DNA of 64,000 nt, taken from the NCBI RefSeq assembly GCF_905475395.1, contig NC_058342.1:25268640-25332639 (forward strand), read 5' to 3'. The notes below the pieces were generated by a model. The model made no database searches and was not told the DNA's origin. It saw nothing but the letters and a program-made list of their open reading frames with translations. Within the stretch, counting starts at the first letter, position 1. Each line of letters begins with the position of its first letter. The stretch is from Chrysoperla carnea. Lineage: Eukaryota; Arthropoda; Insecta; Neuroptera; Chrysopidae. Positions 48,067 through 57,322 of this stretch are shown here, one piece after another. The translations under genes and the position numbers were made by a program.

Positions 48067-49079
48067 GAGAGTTAGGCAGGGAGGTATGGATGATTTGAAA
48101 TAAAATCACCTAATTAGTCCATTTCCGTATGTCTGTCTGTCTGTCTGTCGTCTGTCATCACGATTACTTAAAAACGAAAAGAGATATCAAGCTGAAATTT
48201 TTATAGCGTGCTGAAGACGTTAAAAGTGAGGTCGAGTTCGTAAATGAGCAACATAGGTCAATTGGGTCTTTCATCTTGTAAACCGTTAAAGATAGAACAA
48301 AAGGTTAAATATAAAAAATGTTCCATATAAAAAATAAACAACTTTTGTTTGAAACAGTTTCTTGTGAATATCACTGTTTACCCACGAGGGCGCTAATTAT
48401 ATGCAAATTTTGTAGTATGTATTAATATGGGAATATCAGTTGTAGACGTTGTGAGAAGTTGTCCATACTCCTCTGAAGCATTGCACGTGGTACCGTTCGA
48501 ATTTCTTGTGTTATTGTTTCACTCAGGGCTTCAAGTGTACGTGGTTTGTTTATGTATACATGTGCTTTTAGGTAGCCTCATAAAAAATAGTCACAAAGTG
48601 ACAGGTTCGGTGACCGAGGAAGCCACTCCACATCTCCCGCAACGAAATGAGGTGTCCAAGGAAGGTCTGCCTCAAAAATTCCATAGCTGCTCTTGATGTA
48701 TGGCATGTCAATTGTGGCAGAAAAACTCACGCAGCATCGTTAGGTAACGATCAGTATGGGACGGTTCGAAAAAGTAAGGGCCAATAATGAAGTTTCGACT
48801 AATGCCACACCAAACAATCAATTTGTCGCTGTGTAGAGGTTTTTTATGTAGTTGGCGTGGATTTTCCGAAGCCCAATACCTAAAGTTCTGCTTGTTTACC
48901 AATCCTGACAAATGAAAATGGGCTTCGTCACTCATAATCAAATGGACAAAAACGGACAGCATTTAATTTTTTCCTCTTTAATTTTTATAATGGCAACACA
49001 TTAACAAAATAAATTTTGAGTTTAAAAATGAGTGTGTAACTGTTATTTGAAATCATCCATACCTCCCTGCCTAACTCTG
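48067..49079 (-). mobile_element. Dead mariner-like transposon with TIRs and TA duplication
   Basis: Ends agttaggcagggaggtatgg / inverted copy ending at 49079, about 35 bp with one or two mismatches, flanked by TA (48065-48066 and 49080-49081). The minus strand carries transposase pieces: SDEAHFHLSGLVNKQNFRYW, PLHSDKLIVWCGIS, IIGPYFFE, then after a frame break RAAMEF, GDVEWLPRSPNLSLCDYFL and GYLKAHVY, IPRAM-like VPRAMLQRSM. A TGA replaces the Trp codon in FLWGYLK, and an R1 copy occupies 48103-48436 at the expense of the transposase end. Inactive. Confidence 0.9.
48103..48436 (-). repeat. R1 repeat nested inside the mariner-like element
   Basis: aaaatcacctaattagtcc, gtctgtctgtctgtcgtctg, gagatatcaagctgaaattt, catcttgtaaaccgttaaag, gttgaaacagtttc-type and acgagggcgctaattata modules. 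It begins right behind the left TIR and ends where the transposase 3' sequence starts, so it either inserted there or was captured. Confidence 0.8.
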
Positions 49080-49122
49080 TATTTTCGGATTTTTGAAATT
49101 TATTTGTTTAAATAGTATCAAG

Positions 49123-49503
49123 ATTGCTTAGGTCCAACCATTGCAGATTCAAAAAAATGTAAAGTGATATGTGATAAGTATTTTAAGTCAAAAAGGGAAA
49201 AAGTTCAGTGAAATCACGATGTTTTATGTAAAACTTGTTGTGATATCAAAATTTGACATTCAATGTATGTGTTTTTGATAAATGCCCCTATTTTCAATGT
49301 ATATTTTTTTGATAAATGTCCCAATATTTTTTTTTGATAAATATATTTTTTTAATAAATATTCCTAGCTGATCTAAGAAATAACACCAGATGTTGGCACG
49401 CTTCTCATTGTACGGAAAGATAAGCTAAAAATGTATAGTGATACTTATCACGTATCATTTTACATTTTTTCTTACGAATCTTCAATGGTTGGACCTAAGC
49501 AAT
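49123..49503. mobile_element. MITE with about 70-bp TIRs
   Basis: attgcttaggtccaaccatt at the left and its complement at the right end (49484-49503) continue inward as gattcaaaaaaatgtaaa...tgataagta against tacttatca...tttacattttttc. 381 bp, no ORF. It lies only about 40 bp from the end of the mariner-like element. Confidence 0.85.
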
Positions 49504-49787
49504 TACCTCATTTGTCGGCATGCTTAAAATCGTTTGACACTCAGTCTATATAACTCTAAAGTCAATGGGTTCAGACGATAACGACATCTTAACTAATTTT
49601 TTATTCAAACCATTACGAGTGCTGGAACCGTATCAACCGAGATGCTGTGTTTTTTTTGTAGGCCCCACTTCAACGGCCTGTAATTCGAAGAACTTTTAAT
49701 TTTTTTTACAATTTCCATTTTGTATTTTTAAAATGTCAATAAATATCATATGAAAAAATGGCTACATAAATGTTCGACATTTTTGGT
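49504..49787. other. Short non-coding stretch between two elements
   Basis: Nothing recognised; includes a possible older insertion boundary with ccattacgagtgctggaacc. Confidence 0.35.
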
Positions 49788-50060
49788 TTTTTCGGCATAG
49801 CTCCGTATTGGAACCACTTGCTGGACTCAAACTTTGCAGAATGACTGTTAAGAATCACATCTAATTAATTATCAAACAAGCAGACAATTTCTAGTACCAC
49901 CACATAGTGACAGCTTTTTAAACTCCCCCTGGGGAGAATATTCGACGTAGAAATTCTAGGATCCTTACAGAGCGATTTGGGGCATTACCTACTATGATAT
50001 GAAAGGCTCAGCAAACAGTAACCATGACCATCTTTAAATCATATGGCCAGCTCTCTTAAC
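49788..50060 (+). mobile_element. Solitary arm of foldback element F1
   Basis: ttcggcatagctccgtattg, accacttgctggactcaaac, ttgcagaatgactgttaaga, caagcagacaatttctagta, cctggggagaatattcgacg, atcatatggccagctctct follow the right arm of the element in the TRAPPC2 intron nearly base for base. The left arm is absent. Confidence 0.85.
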
Positions 50061-50229
50061 TATAACTAAAAATCTAAAAATAATATTATTTTTAATGCAT
50101 ATTAATCAAAGGAATTTTATTTAAAAAAAAAATTACAATTCGAAAAACAATTTAATTTTTCTACAACAGACTGCAATTGTTTTGCCATTAATTTATAAGA
50201 AAGTACAACAAAATTAAGTAAAATATCAT

Positions 50230-51055
50230 GGCAATAAAGAAAAAATTAATGCATTTTTGAAATTTTTCACAGTTGTTTTTATTAGGTTGTAAAAACTTCG
50301 TAAAAAAAAAGTCGATCTCTCAGTGGCGTACCTAACCCCCTTTTTTGGAGGTAGTTAGGGGTAACTATGCATCAAATAAAAAAAAGTTCAATTAAAAATT
50401 CTAGCTGAAGTATTTGTGCACATTTTTGGTTCTTTTTCAACTTGCTAGCTTCAAAATTGATCGAGATATACAAATTTTAAAATGAAATTTTTTTGCTCAT
50501 TCAAGTTAAAATGTAAAAGTTATATAAAAAAATTAACAACTTTAATTTGAATCATTCTTTCGTAAACATCATTGTTTACCCGTGAGGGCGCAACTTAGGA
50601 AAAAATTTTGGTGTCCACTTTCTCCAAACCTATAAAAAAAAGTGTGTTGATTTTGATGACTAGTTGAAGTTAACTTGAAAAAAATCAACACACTTTTTTA
50701 TAGCTTTGGAGAAAATGGACACCAAAGTTTTTTCCTAAGTTGCGGCCTCACGGGTAAAAAGTGATGTTTACGAAAGAATCATTCAAATAAAAGTTGTTAA
50801 TTTTTTTATAAGGAATAACTTTTATATTTAAACTTTTGTTCTATCTCTAATGGTTTACAAGATGGGTTACTTTTTCATTTGATTGGATGAGTAAAAAAAT
50901 ACCATTTTAAAATTGGCATATCTCGATCAATTGTGAAGGTAGCAAGTCGAAAAAGAAACGAAAATATGCACAAATGCTTCAGCTAGAACTCCCAAAAAGA
51001 AGGTTAGGTACGCCGATGTGGAAAATTTAAAAGATGCATTAATTTTTTCCTTTTA
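50230..51055. mobile_element. Large foldback element F2, arms about 400 bp
   Basis: The left arm (from aaaaaattaatgcatttttg) and the right arm (ending gatgcattaattttttcctt) are inverted copies with ggcgtacctaaccc, tctagctgaagtatttgtgc, aacttgctagcttcaaaatt, gatcgagatat, tcattctttcgtaaacatca, gtgagggcgcaacttagga and ggtgtccactttctccaaa in mirror order. The centre, at about 50670, is a short loop with gactagttgaagttaacttg between the two aagtgtgttgattt stems. The arms include the R1 module ttgtaaaccattagagatag. A single arm lies at 11985-12400. Confidence 0.85.
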
Positions 51056-51144
51056 GATATTTAGCTAGTTGAAGTAATGTCCGATTCTTAAAAAAATAGA
51101 AAAGCATAGCAAAAAATCCAAATGATTTTGAAATGTTTGTTTAA

Positions 51145-51439
51145 GGAGGCCCCCCAAATAACTACTATTATTTTAAAGTGTGTTTCAAAAAAATTAATCA
51201 TATGTAGTTTGTTTCAGAATTGCACGGCACTATTTTTTGTGTATCTTCTATTTTTGATATATCATAGCTATATGCCAGTAATAAATTATTTTCGGACATA
51301 TGCTAAGACGTACTTTTTTGATTGTTTGAGCAAGAGAAGGCGCACCAAATCTAAAGCCGTGCAATTCGGAAACACCTTACATATTATCTATTTTTATGAA
51401 ACACACTGTAACATAATAATAGACATGTGGGGGGTTTCC
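51145..51439. mobile_element. piggyBac-type MITE with TTAA target sites
   Basis: TTAA at 51141-51144 and 51440-51443 flank ggaggccccccaaataacta at the left and its inverted relative ending ggggggtttcc at the right. Arms of about 90 bp include agtgtgtttc and gaattgcacggc. 295 bp, no transposase. TTAA duplication is the signature of the piggyBac superfamily. Confidence 0.8.
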
Positions 51440-51443
51440 TTAA

Positions 51444-52468
51444 GGTAATTCGAATCTAAAACAAAAGTGTTACCAAAAAGCTGAAATTTTGTGTGTCAAT
51501 TAATAAGTATACGCCTTCTGTATAAATTTCTAATCGATTCTCTGTACGATTAACGATTAATTATTAATTAAAAACATCCCTTTTTACGTGGTGGTATATG
51601 AGGAAGTCGTAATAAATGTTAATTTTTTAGTCAATGAATGCTTTTAAAAATGTTTTATCATTTATATAAAAAACTTTTATCAATATTTCTCAAGTTTTAA
51701 GCTTTAAAATCATACCAAAATTAAGAACTGTGCATAAAAATGAAAAACCTTTTTTTAGTAAAAACACTGACTTGATAGTTAATTTCTCCTAAACCGTACA
51801 GAAAATCGATATGAATTTTTCACAAAAAACGTATAAAAGGATGATTTATTGATAAATAAAATTCCAAATCTTTGGTATCAATTTTAATTTACGATATCGA
51901 AATACCCTAAAGAGTTGAAATGAAAATGATAACAAAATTTAAAAGAAGGGTTTTTCGCCCTTCGTTGATCTAACAATGCAATTTTCTGTAAATATTCATT
52001 TTGGACTAGCGGGATGAATTACCCCAGGAGGGGGAGAGTAAATCGAAATTCTGACTTCAGAATAGCGATCCCGAAAACCTCCAAATGTACGCTTCTGGCC
52101 AATTATGTTGTATATTTTCAAGGTTTTGAAATATTCAAAAATCACCTATTATAATAATGGGCTTTTTGGGCCCACAGCAATGACCAAACTTTCTAGCGGC
52201 AAGAAGTTAGATGTAGATTTTGATGTATGGACCTTCCTGAACATTTAAAAAAAAAAACTGGCTCGATAGGTTGAGGTATATAAAAATTCTTCATTTTAGC
52301 CTTTTTTGATATAAAATGATTCGTCTATAGTGTTTTTTTAAAAGTTGGTTTTATACTTGTGGGTAGTACACATTTAAAAAATAAGCTAGTGTAGCGCCAC
52401 TTTCTCATAAATTAATTCTGAGCCATTCAGGCTTCCTTACGAAATATCTTAAAACAATCATTTCAAAA
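51444..52468. other. Non-coding, nothing recognised
   Basis: 3' flank of the zinc-finger gene at 52469 (-). No ORF or repeat I can support. Confidence 0.45.
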
Positions 52469-54151
52469 TCATTCGGATTTTTTGGTACGTTTTCTTTTTC
52501 CATTAGTTTTTCCTCCCATATGAGATCGTTTATGTACACTTAAAGCATATGAAAATGCAAATGTTTCATTACACACATCACATGAAAATGGTTTTTCCCC
52601 CGTATGATTTCTTTTATGACTATTCAAATTTCCGATAGTCACAAATGTTTTATTACAAATGTCACAAGTGTACGGTCTTTCCCCGGTATGAATTCGTTTA
52701 TGTACACGTAGATGACTATTTTGAACGAAAATCTTATCGCAAAGATCACAAGCAAATGGTTTTTCGCCCGTATGAAATCGTTGATGTTCGTTTAAATTAT
52801 TTTGATCGGTGAAAACTTTATCACAGGCATCACATGAAAATGGTTTTTCTTCATCACAACTTTTTTGATCAGAATTATTTTCGATATGATTTTGGCGATG
52901 TCGAACCAAAGTACTATGTTGCGCGAAATTTCGATGACAGGCATCACAGGAATATGGTTTATCCCCGGTATGAATTCCAATATGAGTATCTAGATATCTT
53001 TGTTTAACAAATGCTTTGTCACAAAAATTACATGCAAACGGTTTTTCTCCAGTATGATAGCGTTGATGTTCTTGTAAAGAAATTTTCGAGGTAAATATTC
53101 GATCACAAACGTCACATAAGTACGGTTTTTGTTCGATATGTGTTCGCTTATGAGTTATAACTTCGTGTTGAAGCGAAAATGTCTGTTCACAGATATCACA
53201 TGAAAATACTTTCGCTCTAGTATGAATTAGCTTATGTTTTTGCAAATTACTCTTCGTTGTACAAACTTTTTTACACAAATCGCATGAAAATTTTTCTCCC
53301 GTATGAATACGTCGATGTTGGATGAGATTTCCTTGATGAGTGAAACTTTTATCACAAAACTCGCATGAAAATGGTCTTTCCCCGCTATGAATCCGATTAT
53401 GATTTTCCCAAGTTCGTTTGTATTTAAACGTTTTATCACACATATCACAAGAAAATGGTTTTTCATCGCTATGAGTTTGTTGATGAACGGTTAAATTTGC
53501 TATCTGAGAAAATTCCTTCGTACAAATATCACAAGTGAATGGTTTTTCACCGGTATGAGTTCGTTTGTGATTTATCAAATTTGTGTGATTTGCAAATACT
53601 TTGTCACATATATCACAATCATAATTCGGTTTTTCGATAAATCCGTCCGTATGTAGAAATTCATGATTTACCAAAGCTCGCTTATATGCAAATGTTTTTG
53701 TACAAATATCACAAGAAAATGGCCTTTCTTTCACGTGAGCTTTTACATGGTTTACTAAGGCCATTTTATGGAAAAATTTTCTTTCACATAATTCACATGA
53801 ATATTGTTTTTCTTCGTGTAAAGTTTGAATAGTATTTTCTTCTTTGATAATCAATTCAGAATGTAATTCTTCCGAACAATCCCGAATTTCAGTTTTGATT
53901 TGTTCACTGTCCAAATATTCATGTCTAAGCGAACGTGCGTTATCTTGCATTTCATTTTGGATTTCTTGTTCAATTTTTATATTTTCACCTTCGAATGAAT
54001 TTTCTTCTGTTTTTATTTCTTGTTCTGTTTTAATTGTTTCATTTTCATTTAAATGTAATTTATCTGGAATTATTAATTCTGTTTCTATATCTTCTTCAAA
54101 TTTTTCACTTAGCGATGAATTACATCCATTAATAAACGAATAAAACGACAT
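52469..54151 (-). CDS. C2H2 zinc-finger protein, 15 fingers, acidic N-terminus
   Basis: Intact single-exon frame of 560 aa from ATG 54151 ([10 protein letters not shown]), chosen because it matches the MSNHYF start of the sister gene and sits in aaaaATG. An upstream in-frame ATG at 54178 would add nine residues. Residues 1-110 are acidic, with psi-K-x-E motifs IKTE (three times), IKIE and IKEE. Then come 15 C2H2 fingers with T-G-E-K-P-F linkers, C-D-I-C/C-D-x-C wording, and a longer linker ([17 protein letters not shown]) between fingers 11 and 12. The tail is basic, [11 protein letters not shown], a likely nuclear localisation signal. Presumed nuclear DNA-binding regulator; no effector domain such as ZAD, BTB or KRAB is seen. 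Poly-finger length suggests a long recognition site. The other-strand ORF here is a shadow. Confidence 0.92.
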   Translation of the reverse strand: MSFYSFINGCNSSLSEKFEEDIETELIIPDKLHLNENETIKTEQEIKTEENSFEGENIKIEQEIQNEMQDNARSLRHEYLDSEQIKTEIRDCSEELHSELIIKEENTIQTLHEEKQYSCELCERKFFHKMALVNHVKAHVKERPFSCDICTKTFAYKRALVNHEFLHTDGFIEKPNYDCDICDKVFANHTNLINHKRTHTGEKPFTCDICTKEFSQIANLTVHQQTHSDEKPFSCDMCDKTFKYKRTWENHNRIHSGERPFSCEFCDKSFTHQGNLIQHRRIHTGEKFSCDLCKKVCTTKSNLQKHKLIHTRAKVFSCDICEQTFSLQHEVITHKRTHIEQKPYLCDVCDRIFTSKISLQEHQRYHTGEKPFACNFCDKAFVKQRYLDTHIGIHTGDKPYSCDACHRNFAQHSTLVRHRQNHIENNSDQKSCDEEKPFSCDACDKVFTDQNNLNEHQRFHTGEKPFACDLCDKIFVQNSHLRVHKRIHTGERPYTCDICNKTFVTIGNLNSHKRNHTGEKPFSCDVCNETFAFSYALSVHKRSHMGGKTNGKRKRTKKSE

Positions 54152-54291
54152 TTTTTGATTATTAATTATCAATAACAACTTAAAATTAAATTTCTAACCT
54201 CATTTCTCCAAAGAAAAAGTAAAATAAATGTCAAAACATTTCTATGGAAACTTGAAGAAATGCTCCTTAAGATTCATAGATATAATAAAAC

Positions 54292-54832
54292 AAGTGAAAA
54301 CAAACAATTTACTGAGTTAATTGTTGAAATACCATGTATAGGCAGTGTTGATTACTCTTTCACATTACAGATACATACATGTCACACATATACCACTAGT
54401 TCGATTTACATCTAGGCATATAAATATCGCGAGTATGACAAAGTACATTCGTTAAGCAATGCATCTAAGTAAGAGATATTATAGATGTTATATGAAATTG
54501 CAAAAAAGACTTGTATCGTGGCTTCGATGTCTTTTCAGCTATACAATAGTTCTTCTGTTGTGTGCCTGCATAGAGTGGGAGAGAACACATGTATATAATA
54601 CTGCTCACTTAGATGCATTATATAAAAATTTCAGCTTGATATGTTTTTTCGTTTTTTAGTTATCGTGATGACAGATGGACAGACGACAGACAGACAGACC
54701 GAAAATGGACTAATTTAATGATTTTATGATTATGCACCTATACCTAAATTTTGTTCATAGCATCAATATTTTTAAGCGTTACAAACTTGGGACAAAACTT
54801 AGTATACCTTGGTATATTTCATATACATAAAC
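54292..54832 (+). repeat. R1 repeat, near-complete copy with local expansion
   Basis: Plus orientation: gtgaaaacaaacaatttact, taccatgtataggcagtgtt, acatgtcacacatatac, tttcagcttgatatgttttt, gacagatggacagacgacag, tttaagcgttacaaacttgg, ccttggtatatttcatatac. The middle (54440-54610) has sequence not seen in the other copies, so a secondary insertion is possible. Confidence 0.8.
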
Positions 54833-54846
54833 TAAAGTACATAAAC

Positions 54847-56088
54847 AAAAAATCGAAAAAAATTTATGGTTTCTGATTTGAATGAAACTTAGTATATAAG
54901 GTAATTTTGATCCAAAAAATTCAAAAATCGTATTCATTTGTTGATTGAAAGCATAGTTTTAGAAATATCACCCATTTTCTCATATTTAGGCTCGATATCT
55001 CCGAAACTAATTGCCTAACCGTTATATTAATACCATTTTTGTAATTTGTGGGTCATAATTACCTTATAAACTGACTTTTACCGAAATTGGAGAGAAAAAA
55101 ATTTCCTCGATTTTTTCGGTTTTTGTAAAGGGGTACCCCTTAAAAAAATTCCAAAAAATCGAAAAAAATTTATGGTTTCTGATTTGGATAAAACTTAGTA
55201 TATAAGGTAATTTTGACCCAAAAATTTCAAAAATCGTATTCATTTGATGATTGGAAGCATAGTTTTTGAAATATCACCCATTATCCCATATTTTGGCTCG
55301 ATATCTCCAAAACTAGTTTCCTAATCGTTATATAAATACGATTTTTGTAAATTATGGGTCAAAATTACCTTATAAACAGAGTTTTATCGAAATCGGAGAC
55401 AACATTTTTTTTTCGGCTTTTTCGATTTTTTATAAAGGGGTACCCCTTAAAAAAATTCCAAAAAATCGAAAAAAATTTATGGTTTCTGATTTGGATAAAA
55501 CTTAGTATATAAGGTAATTTTGACCCAAAAATTTCAAAAATCGTATTCATTTGATGATTGGAAGCATAGTTTTTGAAATATCACCCATTATCCCATATTT
55601 TGGCTCGATATCTCCAAAACTAGTTTCCTAATCGTTATATAAATACGATTTTTGTAAATTATGGGTCAAAATTACCTTATAAACAGAGTTTTATCGAAAT
55701 CGGAGACAACATTTTTTTTTCGGCTTTTTCGATTTTTTATAAAGGGGTACCCCTTAAAAAAATTCCAAAAAATCGAAAAAAATTTATGGTTTCTGATTTG
55801 GATAAAACTTAGTATATAAGGTAATTTTGACCCAAAAATTTCAAAAATCGTATTCATTTGATGATTGGAAGCATAGTTTTTGAAATATCACCCATTATCC
55901 CATATTTTGGCTCGATATCTCCGAAACTAGTTTCCTAATCGTTATATAAATACGGTTTTTGTAAATTATGGGTCAAAATTACCTTATAAACAGAGTTTTA
56001 TCGAAATCGGAGCCAACATTTTTTTTCGATTTTTTCGATTTTTTATAAAGGGGTACCCCTTAAAAAAATTCCAAAAAATCGAAAAAAC
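54847..56088. repeat. 307-bp tandem array, four units
   Basis: The phrase tttatggtttctgatttg starts at 54863, 55169, 55476 and 55783, spacings 306, 307 and 307. Each unit holds aaacttagtatataaggtaa, tcgtattcatttgatgattg, ggctcgatatctccaaaact, a taaacagagttttatcgaaa piece and the palindromic aaaggggtacccctt. Units 2 and 3 are almost identical, unit 1 the most diverged. Not coding: two identical 61-codon ORFs in it are just the repeat translated twice. Confidence 0.95.
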
Positions 56089-56139
56089 CAATACTTGTAA
56101 TTTTGGAATAATTAATAATCTTGAATGGAATACGCAAAG

Positions 56140-56493
56140 TTAATTTTTGATAAGGAACATTTTTTACATTTAAACTTTTGTTCTATCTCTATCGGTTTAC
56201 AAGATGGGTCCTACGGACCCAAGACGCAATTGACCTATGATGCTCATTTACGAACTTGACCTCACTTTTTACGTCCTGAGTACGCTGTAAAAATTTCAGC
56301 TTGATATCTTTTTTCGTTTTTGAGTTATCGTGTCCACAGACGGACGGACGGACAACCGGAAATGGACTAATTAGGTGATTTTATGAACACCTATGACAAA
56401 ATTTTTTTCCTAGCATCATTATTTTTAAGCGTTACAAACTTGGGACTAAACTTAATATACTATGTATATTTCATATATACATGGTATAAAAAT
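56140..56493 (+). repeat. R1 repeat, 3' two thirds
   Basis: Plus orientation: ttaaacttttgttctatctc, ttacaagatgggtcctacgg, atttacgaacttgacctcac, ttttacgtcctgagtacgct, ttcagcttgatatctttttt, gacggacggacaaccggaaa, tttaagcgttacaaacttgg, and the end atatttcatatatacatggt. Confidence 0.85.
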
Positions 56494-56549
56494 ATAGATA
56501 GAGAATTCAAACAACATTATGTCTTAGTTAAGTGGTTAGTAATTATTAT

Positions 56550-56760
56550 GAAAGCCTAAATGGTTGAGCGGTCTTAGGCGCCAGTCTTAGAACGTTTTGA
56601 CACATTGATTCGAAACATTTTGACAGAATTGATCACATTATCGTCGCTTGGATAAGAACGAAGTAACCGACTCTACCCACATCAAAAATGTAATTGTAAA
56701 TAAGTTTGTAATTGAATAAATAAAAATTAACAAATAATGATGGGGGTGGCCTCTGTATTA
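56550..56760 (+). mobile_element. tRNA-derived SINE, second copy
   Basis: A box tggttgagcggtcttagg (56561-56578), a decayed B box gattcgaaac (about 56606), then the shared body cagaattgatcacattatcg and tcgcttggataagaacgaag. It ends in an AT-rich tail followed by gatgggggtggcctctgt. Same family as 43550-43758 but with a weaker B box; the loop from cgccagtcttagaacg differs. Confidence 0.75.
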
Positions 56761-57322
56761 TTATTAAATATATTAAACAGTGAGTCCAGTGAATAAACTT
56801 TCTTTCCCTTTTGCTTGATCTACTATAAGATGTTATGTCTATGGATCTTTTGTAAACTGATCAAAAGCAAAACATCGTAAGGCCTCATCAACTGATTTTT
56901 TTAATTATCTGAAATAAAATATATTTCCCAATCATTAAAATTTGAAATACAGAGCTTTTTAATATAAAAGTTTAAAGGAAATGTTTTGTGTTTATAGTCA
57001 AAAAGTATAAAATTAAAAAAAAAGTAAAATCAGTAACGATTATTTGCTATTTTCGAAACAACAATAATCAAACTACCATTGGAAGTATAACCTATCTTAA
57101 AAACAATGACATGTCATCTAATAAAATAAAACAATTTCTATAATTAATTAAAATACAAAATATCAATTCAAGCTAAATTAATAAGTGATAAAAAGTCATC
57201 GAAAATTATTTTTAAATTTATTAAACAGTGAGTCCAGTGAATAAACTGAGTTTATGCTCTATCTACCAGCTTAAAAACGTACTAAAAACAAGCATCAAAA
57301 TATTTGAATTCAAAATATTAAT
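56761..57322 (+). promoter_or_regulatory. Upstream region of the F-box gene, with a perfect 28-bp direct repeat
   Basis: attaaacagtgagtccagtg followed by aataaact occurs at 56772-56799 and, identical, at 57220-57247; the second copy is about 75 bp before the ATG. The 420 bp between them are AT-rich with no ORF or recognisable element. The pair could be the direct repeats left around an insertion or a promoter duplication. Confidence 0.5.

Noticed and set aside
48427-48696. 89-codon plus ORF
   Set aside because: Antisense to the transposase C-terminus of the mariner-like element.
51122-51448. 108-codon plus ORF
   Set aside because: It spans the TTAA MITE from TIR to TIR; its sequence is explained by the inverted repeat.
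53844-54143. 99-codon plus ORF opposite the 15-finger gene
   Set aside because: Antisense shadow of the acidic leader; the Ser/Cys richness comes from complementing Glu/Thr codons.
55365-55857. Two identical 61-codon minus ORFs
   Set aside because: They are the same stretch of the 307-bp tandem unit read twice, not duplicated genes.
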